From the NCBI RefSeq assembly GCF_026239695.1, contig NZ_JAPIVS010000003.1:620001-684000 (forward strand): 64,000 nucleotides of DNA, given 5' to 3'. Source of the DNA: Pedobacter sp. MC2016-15 (GTDB lineage Bacteria; Bacteroidota; Bacteroidia; Sphingobacteriales; Sphingobacteriaceae). The notes under the pieces are model-generated. The model saw only the letters and a program-made list of their open reading frames with translations, was not told the origin of the DNA and made no database searches. Shown here piece after piece: positions 1 to 7,742 of the stretch. Both the position numbers and the translations under genes were made by a program. Every line of letters starts with the position of its first letter. The first letter of the stretch is position 1.

Positions 1-307
1 GGTAATCTTCATACATCATCAGGCGTGGCTGTTCATTATAGATGGGCTTAAACAAAGTTTTTCCATTTGAAAAGCTGAGCGAACTTAAAAGCGTCCTGAA
101 TTGAGGTTGATTCTTTTTGTAGGATTCAAATTGTTCTCTTCTGGATATGCTGCCATCATTTTTAACTATTCTATCTAAGACAGCGTACATATTGATACTG
201 CGCTCAAACTCAATTACACCTTGCCTCATGAATCTTGTGTCTTGTGCATTTGCTATCCTGGCAAAACCGAAAAAGAAAAGAATTACTATGGTTGATTTTG
301 TATGCAT
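1..307 (-). CDS. GLPGLI family protein, N-terminal part (cut by window edge)
   Basis: Read on the minus strand from the ATG at 307; about 102 codons are present before the window ends. A signal peptide (basic start, hydrophobic stretch, cleavage near ANA-Q) is followed by a GVIEFER strand and a FKPIYNE segment, as in the N-terminal part of GLPGLI (TIGR01200) envelope proteins, whose function is unknown. The start lies 3 bases beyond the stop of the large outer-membrane protein gene upstream on the same strand, so the two are surely cotranscribed. A GLPGLI gene directly behind a carboxypeptidase-regulatory/barrel protein is a common Bacteroidota pairing. The family call rests on a partial sequence and the pairing. 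Confidence 0.7.
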   Translation of the reverse strand, partial: MHTKSTIVILFFFGFARIANAQDTRFMRQGVIEFERSINMYAVLDRIVKNDGSISRREQFESYKKNQPQFRTLLSSLSFSNGKTLFKPIYNEQPRLMMYEDY

Positions 308-310
308 ATT

Positions 311-3097
311 TTACTTTTTAGCTGCTCCAGCCATCTTGTTAAAATCCCAGATCAATGATGTCATAAAATATCTTTTAATAGTGGTGAAGCTTTCTTGTGT
401 GATCATGTTTCCTGTGACATTTCTGCTGAATCCGATATTCTGATTTAGCAGATCATCTATAGATATTACAAGTTTGAGGGATTCCGATTTGAAAAATCTT
501 TTGCTTAAAGCAGTATTTACTATCAAGCGATGAAAAGTGTCATTAAATGATCTGGTACTGCTTCTATATTGATAGGTAGCTTCGGAACTTGCTCCCAATT
601 TGAAAGGCAAGTCAATGTAGATTTGCGAATTGCCCTTTAATCCCCATCCATTATCATTGATCAATGGTTGTAATGACGATTCACTTTTGTTAAAGGTGGG
701 GCCAAAACTAATAATTCCCCCAATTTTATCATCATTGAATTTTGAAAGAAAAAAATCGCAAGAGTAGGAGGAGCCTTTTGTTTTATTCAAAACATTATTG
801 ACATAGCTGTAGAGCTTATTTGAATTTAACCCAAACGTTATGCCGGTATTCATATCTATCGTATTAATTTTACGGGAAAATGTAGTATTCAAAAAGATAT
901 TGTGAGGCTGTTTATTGACCAAATTAATTGATCGAAGTGTATTTTTACCTGTAACGTCAGTTACAATATAATTTACGATAGCGTTGGTAATAAAGCTGTA
1001 TTCTGCTCTAAAGTAGAATCCCTGGCCATTTAATATTTTCAGGGAATTATAATCGATGTTAAAATAATTGTGAAATGAGGGCTTTAAGTTCGGATTTCCC
1101 AATGTAATATTCAGTGGATCGGTATTATTTACAATTGGTTGTATTTGATTAATTGTTGGCTGGATATTGTAACCATAGTAACCCAGTATCATGCGCTTTT
1201 GCTGGGTAGGATTATAAGAAAATCTTGCTTGTGGTGACCAGTTGGTAAATGTTCTTCTAAGGCTATTTTGATTTATAACATTTTTCTGATCGAAATTTAT
1301 CACTGTCACTTTAGTTCCGACATTGAAAAAAGACTTCTCACCCTTTAAATTGAAAACTGTACCAGCTTGATTTGATATTTGGTTAAGTTCATAATTGTTA
1401 CTATTCAATGTGTCTAAAATGGTATATCTTCCCTCATCTGGTGATCTGTTGTAAGATTGTCGGTTAGCACTGCTATTATTTATCAATAGCCCGTAGTTTA
1501 AGCTCAGGGATACTTTTCTGCTGATAGCTTCTGTATAAATCACATTTGATTTTACAATGTTTGATTTAATCAGGCTAAGTTTATATTGGTCAGTACTAAC
1601 TGCACTATCCAATACCAGAGAATTGTAAAATCTATTATCTGCCTTCAAGTATCCTTTAGTTTCTGACATAAGAGATGATTCAGTGAAATCTAGGGAAAGT
1701 GTCCGCCCAATTTTTTTGAACCTCTTTGAATAAAATAGTTGGGCGTTGTATAATTTGTCATCCCCTTTATTAGATATATCTCTCTCCCCTGTATTCAGTA
1801 AGGAATTGTTTTCTAAACTCCTTGTTAGGTAATCACTTTGTACTTGATTATGTTTGATTGTACCGTCCACCCTAATTTTCAAATTTGACAATGAGTCTAA
1901 ATCAAATTGATAAGTGGCATCTATTTTTTGTCTGAATAGAAAATTATCGAAAGATTGATCAGAATTGGAATTGATAATTCCGCTTGGCAGATTATTCTGA
2001 TTTTGGTTACTTTTAGTTCCTTTGACATGGAGAGAACCTAGTCTGTAATTTAAATTAATTGATTCTTTGTTATGATTCCATTTCGTTTCAAAATGTGTTC
2101 CACCATTTCTGGCCAGAGGAATCCCTTGATTATTGTATTTCCCGTTATAGGTATCAAGTTCACTATTTCCTGCTTGAAGATAAGGCATACTCTCATCGAC
2201 GAAAGTTACTCCCTGGGGACTTCCATAGGTTTGATTGTCTTCACCGCCAAGACCGATTTTTCCAGTATTTGCCATTGTTCCATAAGCTGCTAACCTTGTT
2301 TTTCCACTAAACAAATTAAACATTGCCTGCCCCTTGTAATATCCTTTATCAGCACCTCCAATATCTATCTTTCCAAAAGATCCATTCTTTTTATCTTCTT
2401 TCAGTTTAATGTTAATGGCTTTAATTTTTTGACCATCATCTATTCCGGTGAATGCTGCCTGATCGCTTTTCTTGTCGAATAATTGAACTTTATCGACCAT
2501 ATCACCACGAATATTTTGTGTAACCAGGGTAGGATCATCTCCAAAAAACTCCGCACCATCAAGTAATACTTTTTGTACAGTTGCCCCCTGTGCCGTGATT
2601 TTACCTTTATTATCTATTTGTATTCCGGGCAGTTGCTTTAATAAATCTTCAACCTTTGAATTAGGTTTTATTTTATACGCAGCGGCATTATATTCGGTTG
2701 TGTCCCCATTAATTTTGATCCCTGAAAGTTTTCCTTTTATTACTACTTCCTTCAATAAATCTGCCTTAAGTATTAACTTGATATGTTTATCATCTAAAGT
2801 TGTTCTGTTGGAATCTAAATAGAACGGTTCTGTGTATCTCGCATAACCTGGGTAACTGACTAATAAAATCATCTTTTCAAAGCGAAGGCTATTGAACTCA
2901 AATTGCCCCTTATCGTTTGTGCGATCAAAATTGATCATTATTGAATCTTTTGCTCTTAAAATGATTACTGATGCATCATTCAACCTGATGTTGCTCGCAG
3001 TATCGATTACAATCCCTTTTATATAACCTGTGCTTTGTGCAAGCGAAAATATTGGGAATAGAAAAAAAAATATTAGCAATCGTACAATGCCTTTCAT
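311..3097 (-). CDS. outer-membrane beta-barrel protein with carboxypeptidase-regulatory-like N-domain (TonB-receptor-like)
   Basis: About 928 residues. The ATG at 3097 is chosen because it opens a standard signal peptide (MKGIVRLLIFFF..SLAQ); a longer reading to 3154 adds 19 polar residues in front of it. After the signal comes a CarboxypepD_reg-like beta-sandwich (roughly 22-105), then a plug-like segment (LLKQLPGIQID, VQKVLLDGAEFFGDD) and a long aromatic- and Asn-rich barrel. It should sit in the outer membrane and bind or import a ligand, or act in surface assembly. There is no SusD-type partner; the neighbour is a GLPGLI gene 3 bases downstream. Base composition is clearly AT-richer than the genes after 7 kb. 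The substrate cannot be told from sequence. Confidence 0.85.
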   Translation of the reverse strand: MKGIVRLLIFFFLFPIFSLAQSTGYIKGIVIDTASNIRLNDASVIILRAKDSIMINFDRTNDKGQFEFNSLRFEKMILLVSYPGYARYTEPFYLDSNRTTLDDKHIKLILKADLLKEVVIKGKLSGIKINGDTTEYNAAAYKIKPNSKVEDLLKQLPGIQIDNKGKITAQGATVQKVLLDGAEFFGDDPTLVTQNIRGDMVDKVQLFDKKSDQAAFTGIDDGQKIKAINIKLKEDKKNGSFGKIDIGGADKGYYKGQAMFNLFSGKTRLAAYGTMANTGKIGLGGEDNQTYGSPQGVTFVDESMPYLQAGNSELDTYNGKYNNQGIPLARNGGTHFETKWNHNKESINLNYRLGSLHVKGTKSNQNQNNLPSGIINSNSDQSFDNFLFRQKIDATYQFDLDSLSNLKIRVDGTIKHNQVQSDYLTRSLENNSLLNTGERDISNKGDDKLYNAQLFYSKRFKKIGRTLSLDFTESSLMSETKGYLKADNRFYNSLVLDSAVSTDQYKLSLIKSNIVKSNVIYTEAISRKVSLSLNYGLLINNSSANRQSYNRSPDEGRYTILDTLNSNNYELNQISNQAGTVFNLKGEKSFFNVGTKVTVINFDQKNVINQNSLRRTFTNWSPQARFSYNPTQQKRMILGYYGYNIQPTINQIQPIVNNTDPLNITLGNPNLKPSFHNYFNIDYNSLKILNGQGFYFRAEYSFITNAIVNYIVTDVTGKNTLRSINLVNKQPHNIFLNTTFSRKINTIDMNTGITFGLNSNKLYSYVNNVLNKTKGSSYSCDFFLSKFNDDKIGGIISFGPTFNKSESSLQPLINDNGWGLKGNSQIYIDLPFKLGASSEATYQYRSSTRSFNDTFHRLIVNTALSKRFFKSESLKLVISIDDLLNQNIGFSRNVTGNMITQESFTTIKRYFMTSLIWDFNKMAGAAKK

Positions 3098-3785
3098 ATT
3101 TGGAAGTGAATTATGGTCAAAATTGGGATTGACCGTCACTTTTTTTGGTTGCAAAGCATCAAATTTTATGCCTTTTTAGGTTTTTTTGCTCTGTTTAAAT
3201 CTGCTTAATTATCTGACTATTAGTGTTGTGTGTTGTTAATGTTGTTTAAATCGAATTAGCGATTGAATTTTTTGATCGAAATTCCGTAACGATTTTGACT
3301 GACATCTTTTCCGTCTATGATTTTGCTGTGGGATTTTAACGAATTTTACCAAAGGTCAGTCGATTTTAATAGTTCAGATCCTTCAGCAGGACAGTCCCAG
3401 TAATATTTAAAAATTTCTTTATTGTTTAATTAAATCTTTAGTGTTACATTTGTTGTGTAAAACAAAATTAAACATGAGAAATATTAAATAATATATAAAT
3501 TTTACAACATCTCTAAAATTTTGAGGTGTTCTATTTAAGGACCTCGTTCAAACTAATGTGAAAAATTAAGAACACGAGGAGTAAGTAGCGCATCGGGCTG
3601 CCTATATTTGCAAAATATAGGTCCGGCGCAGCTTATTGTAGTGTTCTGAATAGTTAACGCTATTCCCCGCTTTCACCGGGTAAGTTTGAGCTACAAGAAC
3701 TGCTGCCGGACCTGTATTCAAAGTTCCTTTCTTCATTCTTGTACACGGTTCTATTGAGTTTTTTTTATCAATAAACCTAATCAGA
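3098..3785. other. 688-bp AT-rich intergenic region with a structured element
   Basis: No convincing gene lies here. The left part (3098-3540) is very AT-rich with no clear structure and should hold the promoter of the minus-strand outer-membrane gene. The right part (3601-3713) folds into an elaborate inverted-repeat structure, listed separately, directly ahead of the HEPN gene. An 87-codon minus-strand reading frame (3602-3865) overlaps the HEPN coding start and the inverted repeats and is not called. Confidence 0.6.
3601..3713. repeat. complex inverted-repeat / three-way-junction element
   Basis: Hairpin 1: 3601-3609 pairs with 3613-3621 (9 bp, 3-nt loop). Outer stem: 3619-3627 pairs perfectly with 3705-3713 (AGGTCCGGC with GCCGGACCT) and continues imperfectly through 3629-3641 with 3691-3702 for about 20 pairs in all. 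Inside it are two further hairpins: GAATAG 3648-3653 with CTATTC 3660-3665, and CCCG 3666-3669 with CGGG 3677-3680. TATATTTG (3603-3610) matches the Bacteroidota -7 box, but no TTG sits at the expected distance. It could be a structured leader of the HEPN gene, a small RNA, or a small palindromic mobile element. The structure was found by eye. Confidence 0.6.
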
Positions 3786-4655
3786 ATGACCACAGTTAAA
3801 GAAAGAAAAGAACAATTCAGCGCATTTATAAAAGTATTGGCAGACAGGTACAAACCTTTGTACATCTATTGTTTTGGAGAATTAACTGAATCCAGCAGTA
3901 CAGCAGGATGTTTTGTAAATCATTCTGATTGTGAAAATTGCAGGTACTATTTACTTATGGTTATGGAAAATGAAAGTAGAATTGAACATCCTGTGCAGGA
4001 TTATGTGAACACCCATTTTCAATATGGCTCGATTACTATTCTGGTACATGGAAAGGAAACTGTAACAGCCGCAATCAAGGCTAACGACAGGTTTTTCATC
4101 ACGATAACCAATGGTGGAAAGCTAATGTACAGTCATGATCAAACGATCACATCCTTCCAGGTGTCTGCATATATACCTACGAGGGCGGCAGACAAAGCTA
4201 TGAAACATCATCAGCGATGCTTTGATTTGGCTAAAGGATTCCTGGAAGGTGCTTTTGGGTATTTGCGGACTGCTAAGTATTCACTGTGCCTCTTTATGTT
4301 ACATCAGGTTGTTGAACAATCCTGCAGTGGCATGATCAGGGTTTATCTTTCCTATAAATCTGACATGCATAACCTCTACAGGTTGCTCAGTTTGTGTGAT
4401 AGTTTTTCTCCCGGCTTGTCTAAATTCTTTCTGGGTGAAAGCGGAGAGGGCAGGATTTTATTCGACCTGATGGTCAGAAGTTATGCTGGGGCACGCTATT
4501 GGGATAACTTTCAGGTGGATCAAGCCTCGGCCGAGAAATTATCTCAGCAGGTCTCGGCGTTTTTTGAAATAGCAGAAAAACTTAGTCTCCAGAAAATTGA
4601 AGCCCTGGCTTTGGAAGCAGAGCTTCACAAGCAAACAAGACAGCTTAGTGCATAG
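3786..4655 (+). CDS. HEPN domain protein with degenerate nucleotidyltransferase-like N-terminus
   Basis: 289 residues. The N-terminal part (about 20-130) has the layout of a minimal nucleotidyltransferase (YIYCFGELTESSS, then YYLLMVM) but lacks the GS..D.D metal-binding signature, so it is probably inactive. The C-terminal half is a HEPN bundle: FMLHQVVEQSCSGMIRVYL, then KSDMHNLYRLL and the late ARYWDNF element. The HEPN RNase motif Rx4-6H seems weakened, with Lys rather than Arg shortly before the His. HEPN proteins often act in toxin-antitoxin or phage-defence settings, and a Septu-type pair starts 310 bp downstream, but no joint operon is proven. It is preceded by the structured element at 3601-3713. 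The domain call is fairly safe; the role is not known. Confidence 0.7.
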   Translation: MTTVKERKEQFSAFIKVLADRYKPLYIYCFGELTESSSTAGCFVNHSDCENCRYYLLMVMENESRIEHPVQDYVNTHFQYGSITILVHGKETVTAAIKANDRFFITITNGGKLMYSHDQTITSFQVSAYIPTRAADKAMKHHQRCFDLAKGFLEGAFGYLRTAKYSLCLFMLHQVVEQSCSGMIRVYLSYKSDMHNLYRLLSLCDSFSPGLSKFFLGESGEGRILFDLMVRSYAGARYWDNFQVDQASAEKLSQQVSAFFEIAEKLSLQKIEALALEAELHKQTRQLSA

Positions 4656-4965
4656 TGTGATTTTGACCCAAACTTTGATGGTCAGCTAATCAATAAGACA
4701 TGTCCAAAGCTAGATTACATTCTTTGAAAAATGGATGAATACCGGACGAATAATTAACTTGCAAATAATGTCTTGAGAACGGCAAAAGTAACTTCTAACG
4801 AAGTACGAAGGAATAACGAATCATTACAATTCAGAGCGGGAAAGGATAGTTTTTCTGCTGCATGTTGTGCACCCTAGCTTTGCATAGTAGGCAATTGTTA
4901 TTACATTTGATTGCAGATAGGTTATCTCAAACTTAATGTGGAATTTGAGTTATCTATATATGATA
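4656..4965. other. 310-bp intergenic region upstream of the Septu-type pair
   Basis: No gene was seen. The only clear signal is the Septu promoter near the right end (listed separately). There is no reverse transcriptase gene, and I found no long msr/msd-type inverted repeat, so a retron is not supported. Confidence 0.6.
4879..4909 (+). promoter_or_regulatory. Bacteroidota-type promoter of the ptuA-ptuB pair
   Basis: TTTG at 4879-4882, 19 nt, then TACATTTG at 4902-4909: an exact match to the -33/-7 consensus (TTTG, 19-21 nt, TAnnTTTG). Transcription would start near 4914, leaving a leader of about 50 nt before the preferred ATG at 4966. Confidence 0.65.
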
Positions 4966-6249
4966 ATGGAAAAACTTCAATTAATAAACTACAGATGTTT
5001 TAAACACTTGGATCTTAGATTTAAGAATCAGGTGAATTTGTTTATCGGAGATAACTCTAGTGGAAAATCAACCATTATTCAGGCATTGAAATCGGTTTTA
5101 AATTCGTTTTTCATAGGCTTTAGTGATGAAAATACGGTTTTCTCTGGACTTTCCAAAGCTGATTTCACCATAACGGAAAACGATTTCGGGATTACAAATG
5201 AAAGACCAATCAATGTAGATTTCAAATTCTTAGGCCTTGAAGCTTCCTTACAATTGAACTCCAAGAAAAGCCGCACCTTACAAAAGCCACTGGATCCCAT
5301 TTATAAATATGCGAAGACGCGCTACCATTCCATGTTTGACACAGAGGACCAGCAAGTCATTTCACTACCTGTTTTCGGCAGTTTTTCTACAAAAGATATA
5401 CATATCACCCGTGGAATATCATCAAAGAAATTTACAACCTATGCCCAGAAACCCTCTTTCGGATACTATGAATGTTTACAGGGAGACGGATTTTTAAATC
5501 TTTGGACCAAACGTTTGTTGGTGCTAAAAGAGGCGGACCGCGGACAGGTAGAAATTGAGGGGGTGACGAAAGCTGTTTTAGATGCACTAGGACCGGATGG
5601 CTGTAATATTTTCAGCGATATATCAATCCGACCAAATCAGGGAGAAGTTTATTTCATTTTCAAAGATAGTCGGGAAATTAATGTTGACGGGCTTTCTGAT
5701 GGATATAGAAGACTTGTAAATATTGTATTGGATGTTGCCTTCAGGTGTATGATCCTCAATCAAGGAATTTTCGGAAAAGAGGCGTGTTACAAAAGCAGAG
5801 GAACTGTGCTGATTGACGAGATTGATCTGCATCTCCATCCATCTCTGCAAGCTTTAGTGATACAAGGCTTTCAGAAAGCTTTTCCCCTGATTCAGCTGAT
5901 AGCTACTACGCATGCACCCTTAGTGATGTCTGGAGTGCCGGATGATGAAAATAACATCGTCTATAAACTAACATACCATAAAGAGGAAGACTATAAAGCC
6001 AGCGAAATCGATTTGTACGGACTTGATGCCTCTACAATTATGCAAGTAGCTTTGAAAACGGTACCAAGGAATAAGGATGTTGATAGGAAGCTCAATGAAC
6101 TTTTTGCCTTTATTGACAACAATGAATTTAAAAATGCAGTGGTGATTTTAAATGAAATGCGTGAAGATTTTGGTGATCGCCTGCCTGAGTTGTCTAAAGC
6201 AGAAACAATGTTAAACTTCTTTAGTGACGACAATGATCTGGATCAATAA
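4966..6249 (+). CDS. ptuA: Septu-type defence ATPase (PtuA-like, AAA/ABC-class)
   Basis: 427 residues from the ATG at 4966, which gives the usual family start (MEKLQLINYRCF); ATGs at 4936 and 4960 are alternatives. Walker A GDNSSGKST is at 28-36, an ABC-like signature LSDGYRR from 243, Walker B VLIDEID with D284 and E285, and an H-loop in the segment ATTHAPLV. This is the OLD/RecF-like AAA_21 layout of PtuA. The next gene, an HNH protein of the PtuB/TIGR02646 family, overlaps its end by 17 nt, implying coupled translation. In studied Septu systems PtuA assembles with PtuB and controls the nuclease against phage. All ATPase motifs look intact. No reverse transcriptase accompanies it, so this is plain Septu rather than a retron. 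Confidence 0.85.
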   Translation: MEKLQLINYRCFKHLDLRFKNQVNLFIGDNSSGKSTIIQALKSVLNSFFIGFSDENTVFSGLSKADFTITENDFGITNERPINVDFKFLGLEASLQLNSKKSRTLQKPLDPIYKYAKTRYHSMFDTEDQQVISLPVFGSFSTKDIHITRGISSKKFTTYAQKPSFGYYECLQGDGFLNLWTKRLLVLKEADRGQVEIEGVTKAVLDALGPDGCNIFSDISIRPNQGEVYFIFKDSREINVDGLSDGYRRLVNIVLDVAFRCMILNQGIFGKEACYKSRGTVLIDEIDLHLHPSLQALVIQGFQKAFPLIQLIATTHAPLVMSGVPDDENNIVYKLTYHKEEDYKASEIDLYGLDASTIMQVALKTVPRNKDVDRKLNELFAFIDNNEFKNAVVILNEMREDFGDRLPELSKAETMLNFFSDDNDLDQ

Positions 6250-6859
6250 AGGTGTCGAACCTATTGAATGGAGCGAGAAAAAAGCCACTCCAGGGTTTAC
6301 AAAATATGAACCCATCCCGGCACTCAGAGATGCGCTCCTGGAAGAACAGAAAAATATATGTGCCTATTGCATGCGCCGTATTCCGGTTAAGGATGCGGGA
6401 ATCACTGAATCATCAAAGATTGAGCACCTTAAAAGTAGACATAGGCATCCAGCTCTTGATCGGGACTACAACAACATGGTAGTTTGCTGCCCGGGAAGTA
6501 TTGATGGATCTGCACATTGTGATAAATCAAAAGCCCATGAAGACCTTACATTTTCTCCTTTCAACACAGCGGTGCAGAAAAGTATTGCATACAGCACGAA
6601 AGATGGTACTATCAAATCCAGTACTCCTTCCTGGGACACAGACATCAATAACGTGCTCTGTTTGAACAATGCTCGTTTAAAGGAAACAAGAGCGAAGGTT
6701 ATAGAAGGTGTTCAAAAAGTTCTATCGCAAAAAAAATTTAGTGCCAAAGAGCTAAATAAGATGTTGACTGATTGGTCAACGCCCACTGCTAAAGGTTATA
6801 AGCCCTTTTGCGGAGTAGTGATTTGGTATATTGAAAAGAAATTGAAATTGTTGAAGTAG
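6233..6859 (+). CDS. ptuB: Septu-type HNH nuclease (PtuB-like, TIGR02646 family)
   Basis: 208 residues. The ATG at 6233 is preferred over an in-frame GTG at 6224; both lie inside the end of ptuA. The zinc-binding CAYC motif is at residues 43-46, followed by the HNH core (IEHLKSRH with the first His, NNMVVCC with the Asn, HCDKSKAH with a later Cys/His). This matches the PtuB / TIGR02646 HNH family found with PtuA ATPases in Septu and in type I-A retrons. It is the likely effector, cleaving nucleic acid on infection under control of the ATPase. All key residues look intact. The two genes form a compact operon behind the promoter at 4879-4909. Confidence 0.85.
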   Translation: MIWINKGVEPIEWSEKKATPGFTKYEPIPALRDALLEEQKNICAYCMRRIPVKDAGITESSKIEHLKSRHRHPALDRDYNNMVVCCPGSIDGSAHCDKSKAHEDLTFSPFNTAVQKSIAYSTKDGTIKSSTPSWDTDINNVLCLNNARLKETRAKVIEGVQKVLSQKKFSAKELNKMLTDWSTPTAKGYKPFCGVVIWYIEKKLKLLK

Positions 6860-6928
6860 ATCCTTTATTTTCAATTGTGCACTTTGGACGCAGAGCTTTA
6901 CAAGCTACCTTTGATTTCGAAATGATCT

Positions 6929-6936
6929 TATCTTTG
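6929..6936 (+). promoter_or_regulatory. -7 promoter element just before the DUF1826 gene
   Basis: TATCTTTG matches TAnnTTTG and ends 5 nt before the ATG at 6942. The TTTG at 6910-6913 is only 15 nt upstream, closer than the usual spacing, so the -33 part is unsure. The mRNA would have almost no leader. Confidence 0.45.
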
Positions 6937-6941
6937 TTCCC

Positions 6942-7640
6942 ATGACAGATTTATCTCAGGCCGGACATCAAACTCACATCGTCACTAACTTCCATGATTT
7001 AATCACCACTCCATATAGCGGAGAAATAAACGCCATTTGCTGGGACCGCAATCTTCAGGGCGACTTTGCTGAGATCGTCGATAAAGTGGAGCTGAGCGAA
7101 AACATGACAACCATCGATGAGGAAGAGCTGGCTGAGCTTGAGTTGACCGAAGAAGGACAGATTGCACGCGAAATTCTCCTGAATGACCTGAAGCTTCTTG
7201 AAGAACATGGAGCATCGCCAATCCTCAACGTTATCAGCAGTTACGACCGCGATGACAGCTACCCCTTTTTCCCTACGGATGTATATTCCTTTCATGTAGA
7301 CCGCTCGCCCATACCAACAGACACCTTTTTATGTACATATTATGGTGCCTCCAGTGATATCCTGCCCAATGCACAGGGCACACAGAAGATACTCATCCCT
7401 GAGATACGTGCTGAACTGAGAAAACTCTACCATGGACCAGAGGAAGGCTTTGATGCATTCCTCAGGGAACATTTCTTTGATCTGCACTATCAGGCGCATG
7501 CCGCTGCCGGCATCATCAACCTGGGACTGGGACAGCTCTGGAGGCTCGCTGTGGATCATCCTGAAAGTCAGGTTCCTCCATGTCTGCATCGGGCACCACA
7601 GGAGAAAGCCGGACAGAAAAGATTGCTGCTGATCTGCTAA
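6942..7640 (+). CDS. DUF1826 family protein
   Basis: 232 residues, no signal peptide or membrane segment. The pattern VDRSPIPTDTFLCTYYGASSDILPN in the middle and CLHRAP..GQKRLLLIC at the end fits DUF1826, a family of unknown function whose conserved His/Asp and C-terminal HR pattern hint at an oxygenase-like metal site (inference). There is an acidic stretch around 50-70. It stands alone between the Septu pair and the efflux operon with 100 bp on its right. Its base composition is already that of the core genome, so it probably marks the end of the AT-rich island. Confidence 0.7.
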   Translation: MTDLSQAGHQTHIVTNFHDLITTPYSGEINAICWDRNLQGDFAEIVDKVELSENMTTIDEEELAELELTEEGQIAREILLNDLKLLEEHGASPILNVISSYDRDDSYPFFPTDVYSFHVDRSPIPTDTFLCTYYGASSDILPNAQGTQKILIPEIRAELRKLYHGPEEGFDAFLREHFFDLHYQAHAAAGIINLGLGQLWRLAVDHPESQVPPCLHRAPQEKAGQKRLLLIC

Positions 7641-7729
7641 ACAGGATTAAAAACATCCGGGTCTGTCCATTTCATTCCTGATTTTGTCCATTTCATTATC
7701 AAACTTCAGCACTGATAGCTCTGCGGGGC

Positions 7730-7737
7730 TAAGTTTG
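7730..7737 (+). promoter_or_regulatory. -7 promoter element of the efflux operon
   Basis: TAAGTTTG fits TAnnTTTG and ends 5 nt before the ATG of the TolC gene at 7743. No exact TTG was found at the ideal -33 distance. Confidence 0.4.
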
Positions 7738-7742
7738 GGGCG

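Noticed and set aside
3602..3865. 87-codon minus-strand frame before the HEPN gene
   Set aside because: It overlaps the start of the HEPN gene and lies over the inverted repeats; no recognisable domain or start signal.
4656..6859. Type I-A retron
   Set aside because: The ATPase and HNH genes fit, but there is no reverse transcriptase gene and no msr-msd-like repeat in the 310-bp gap.
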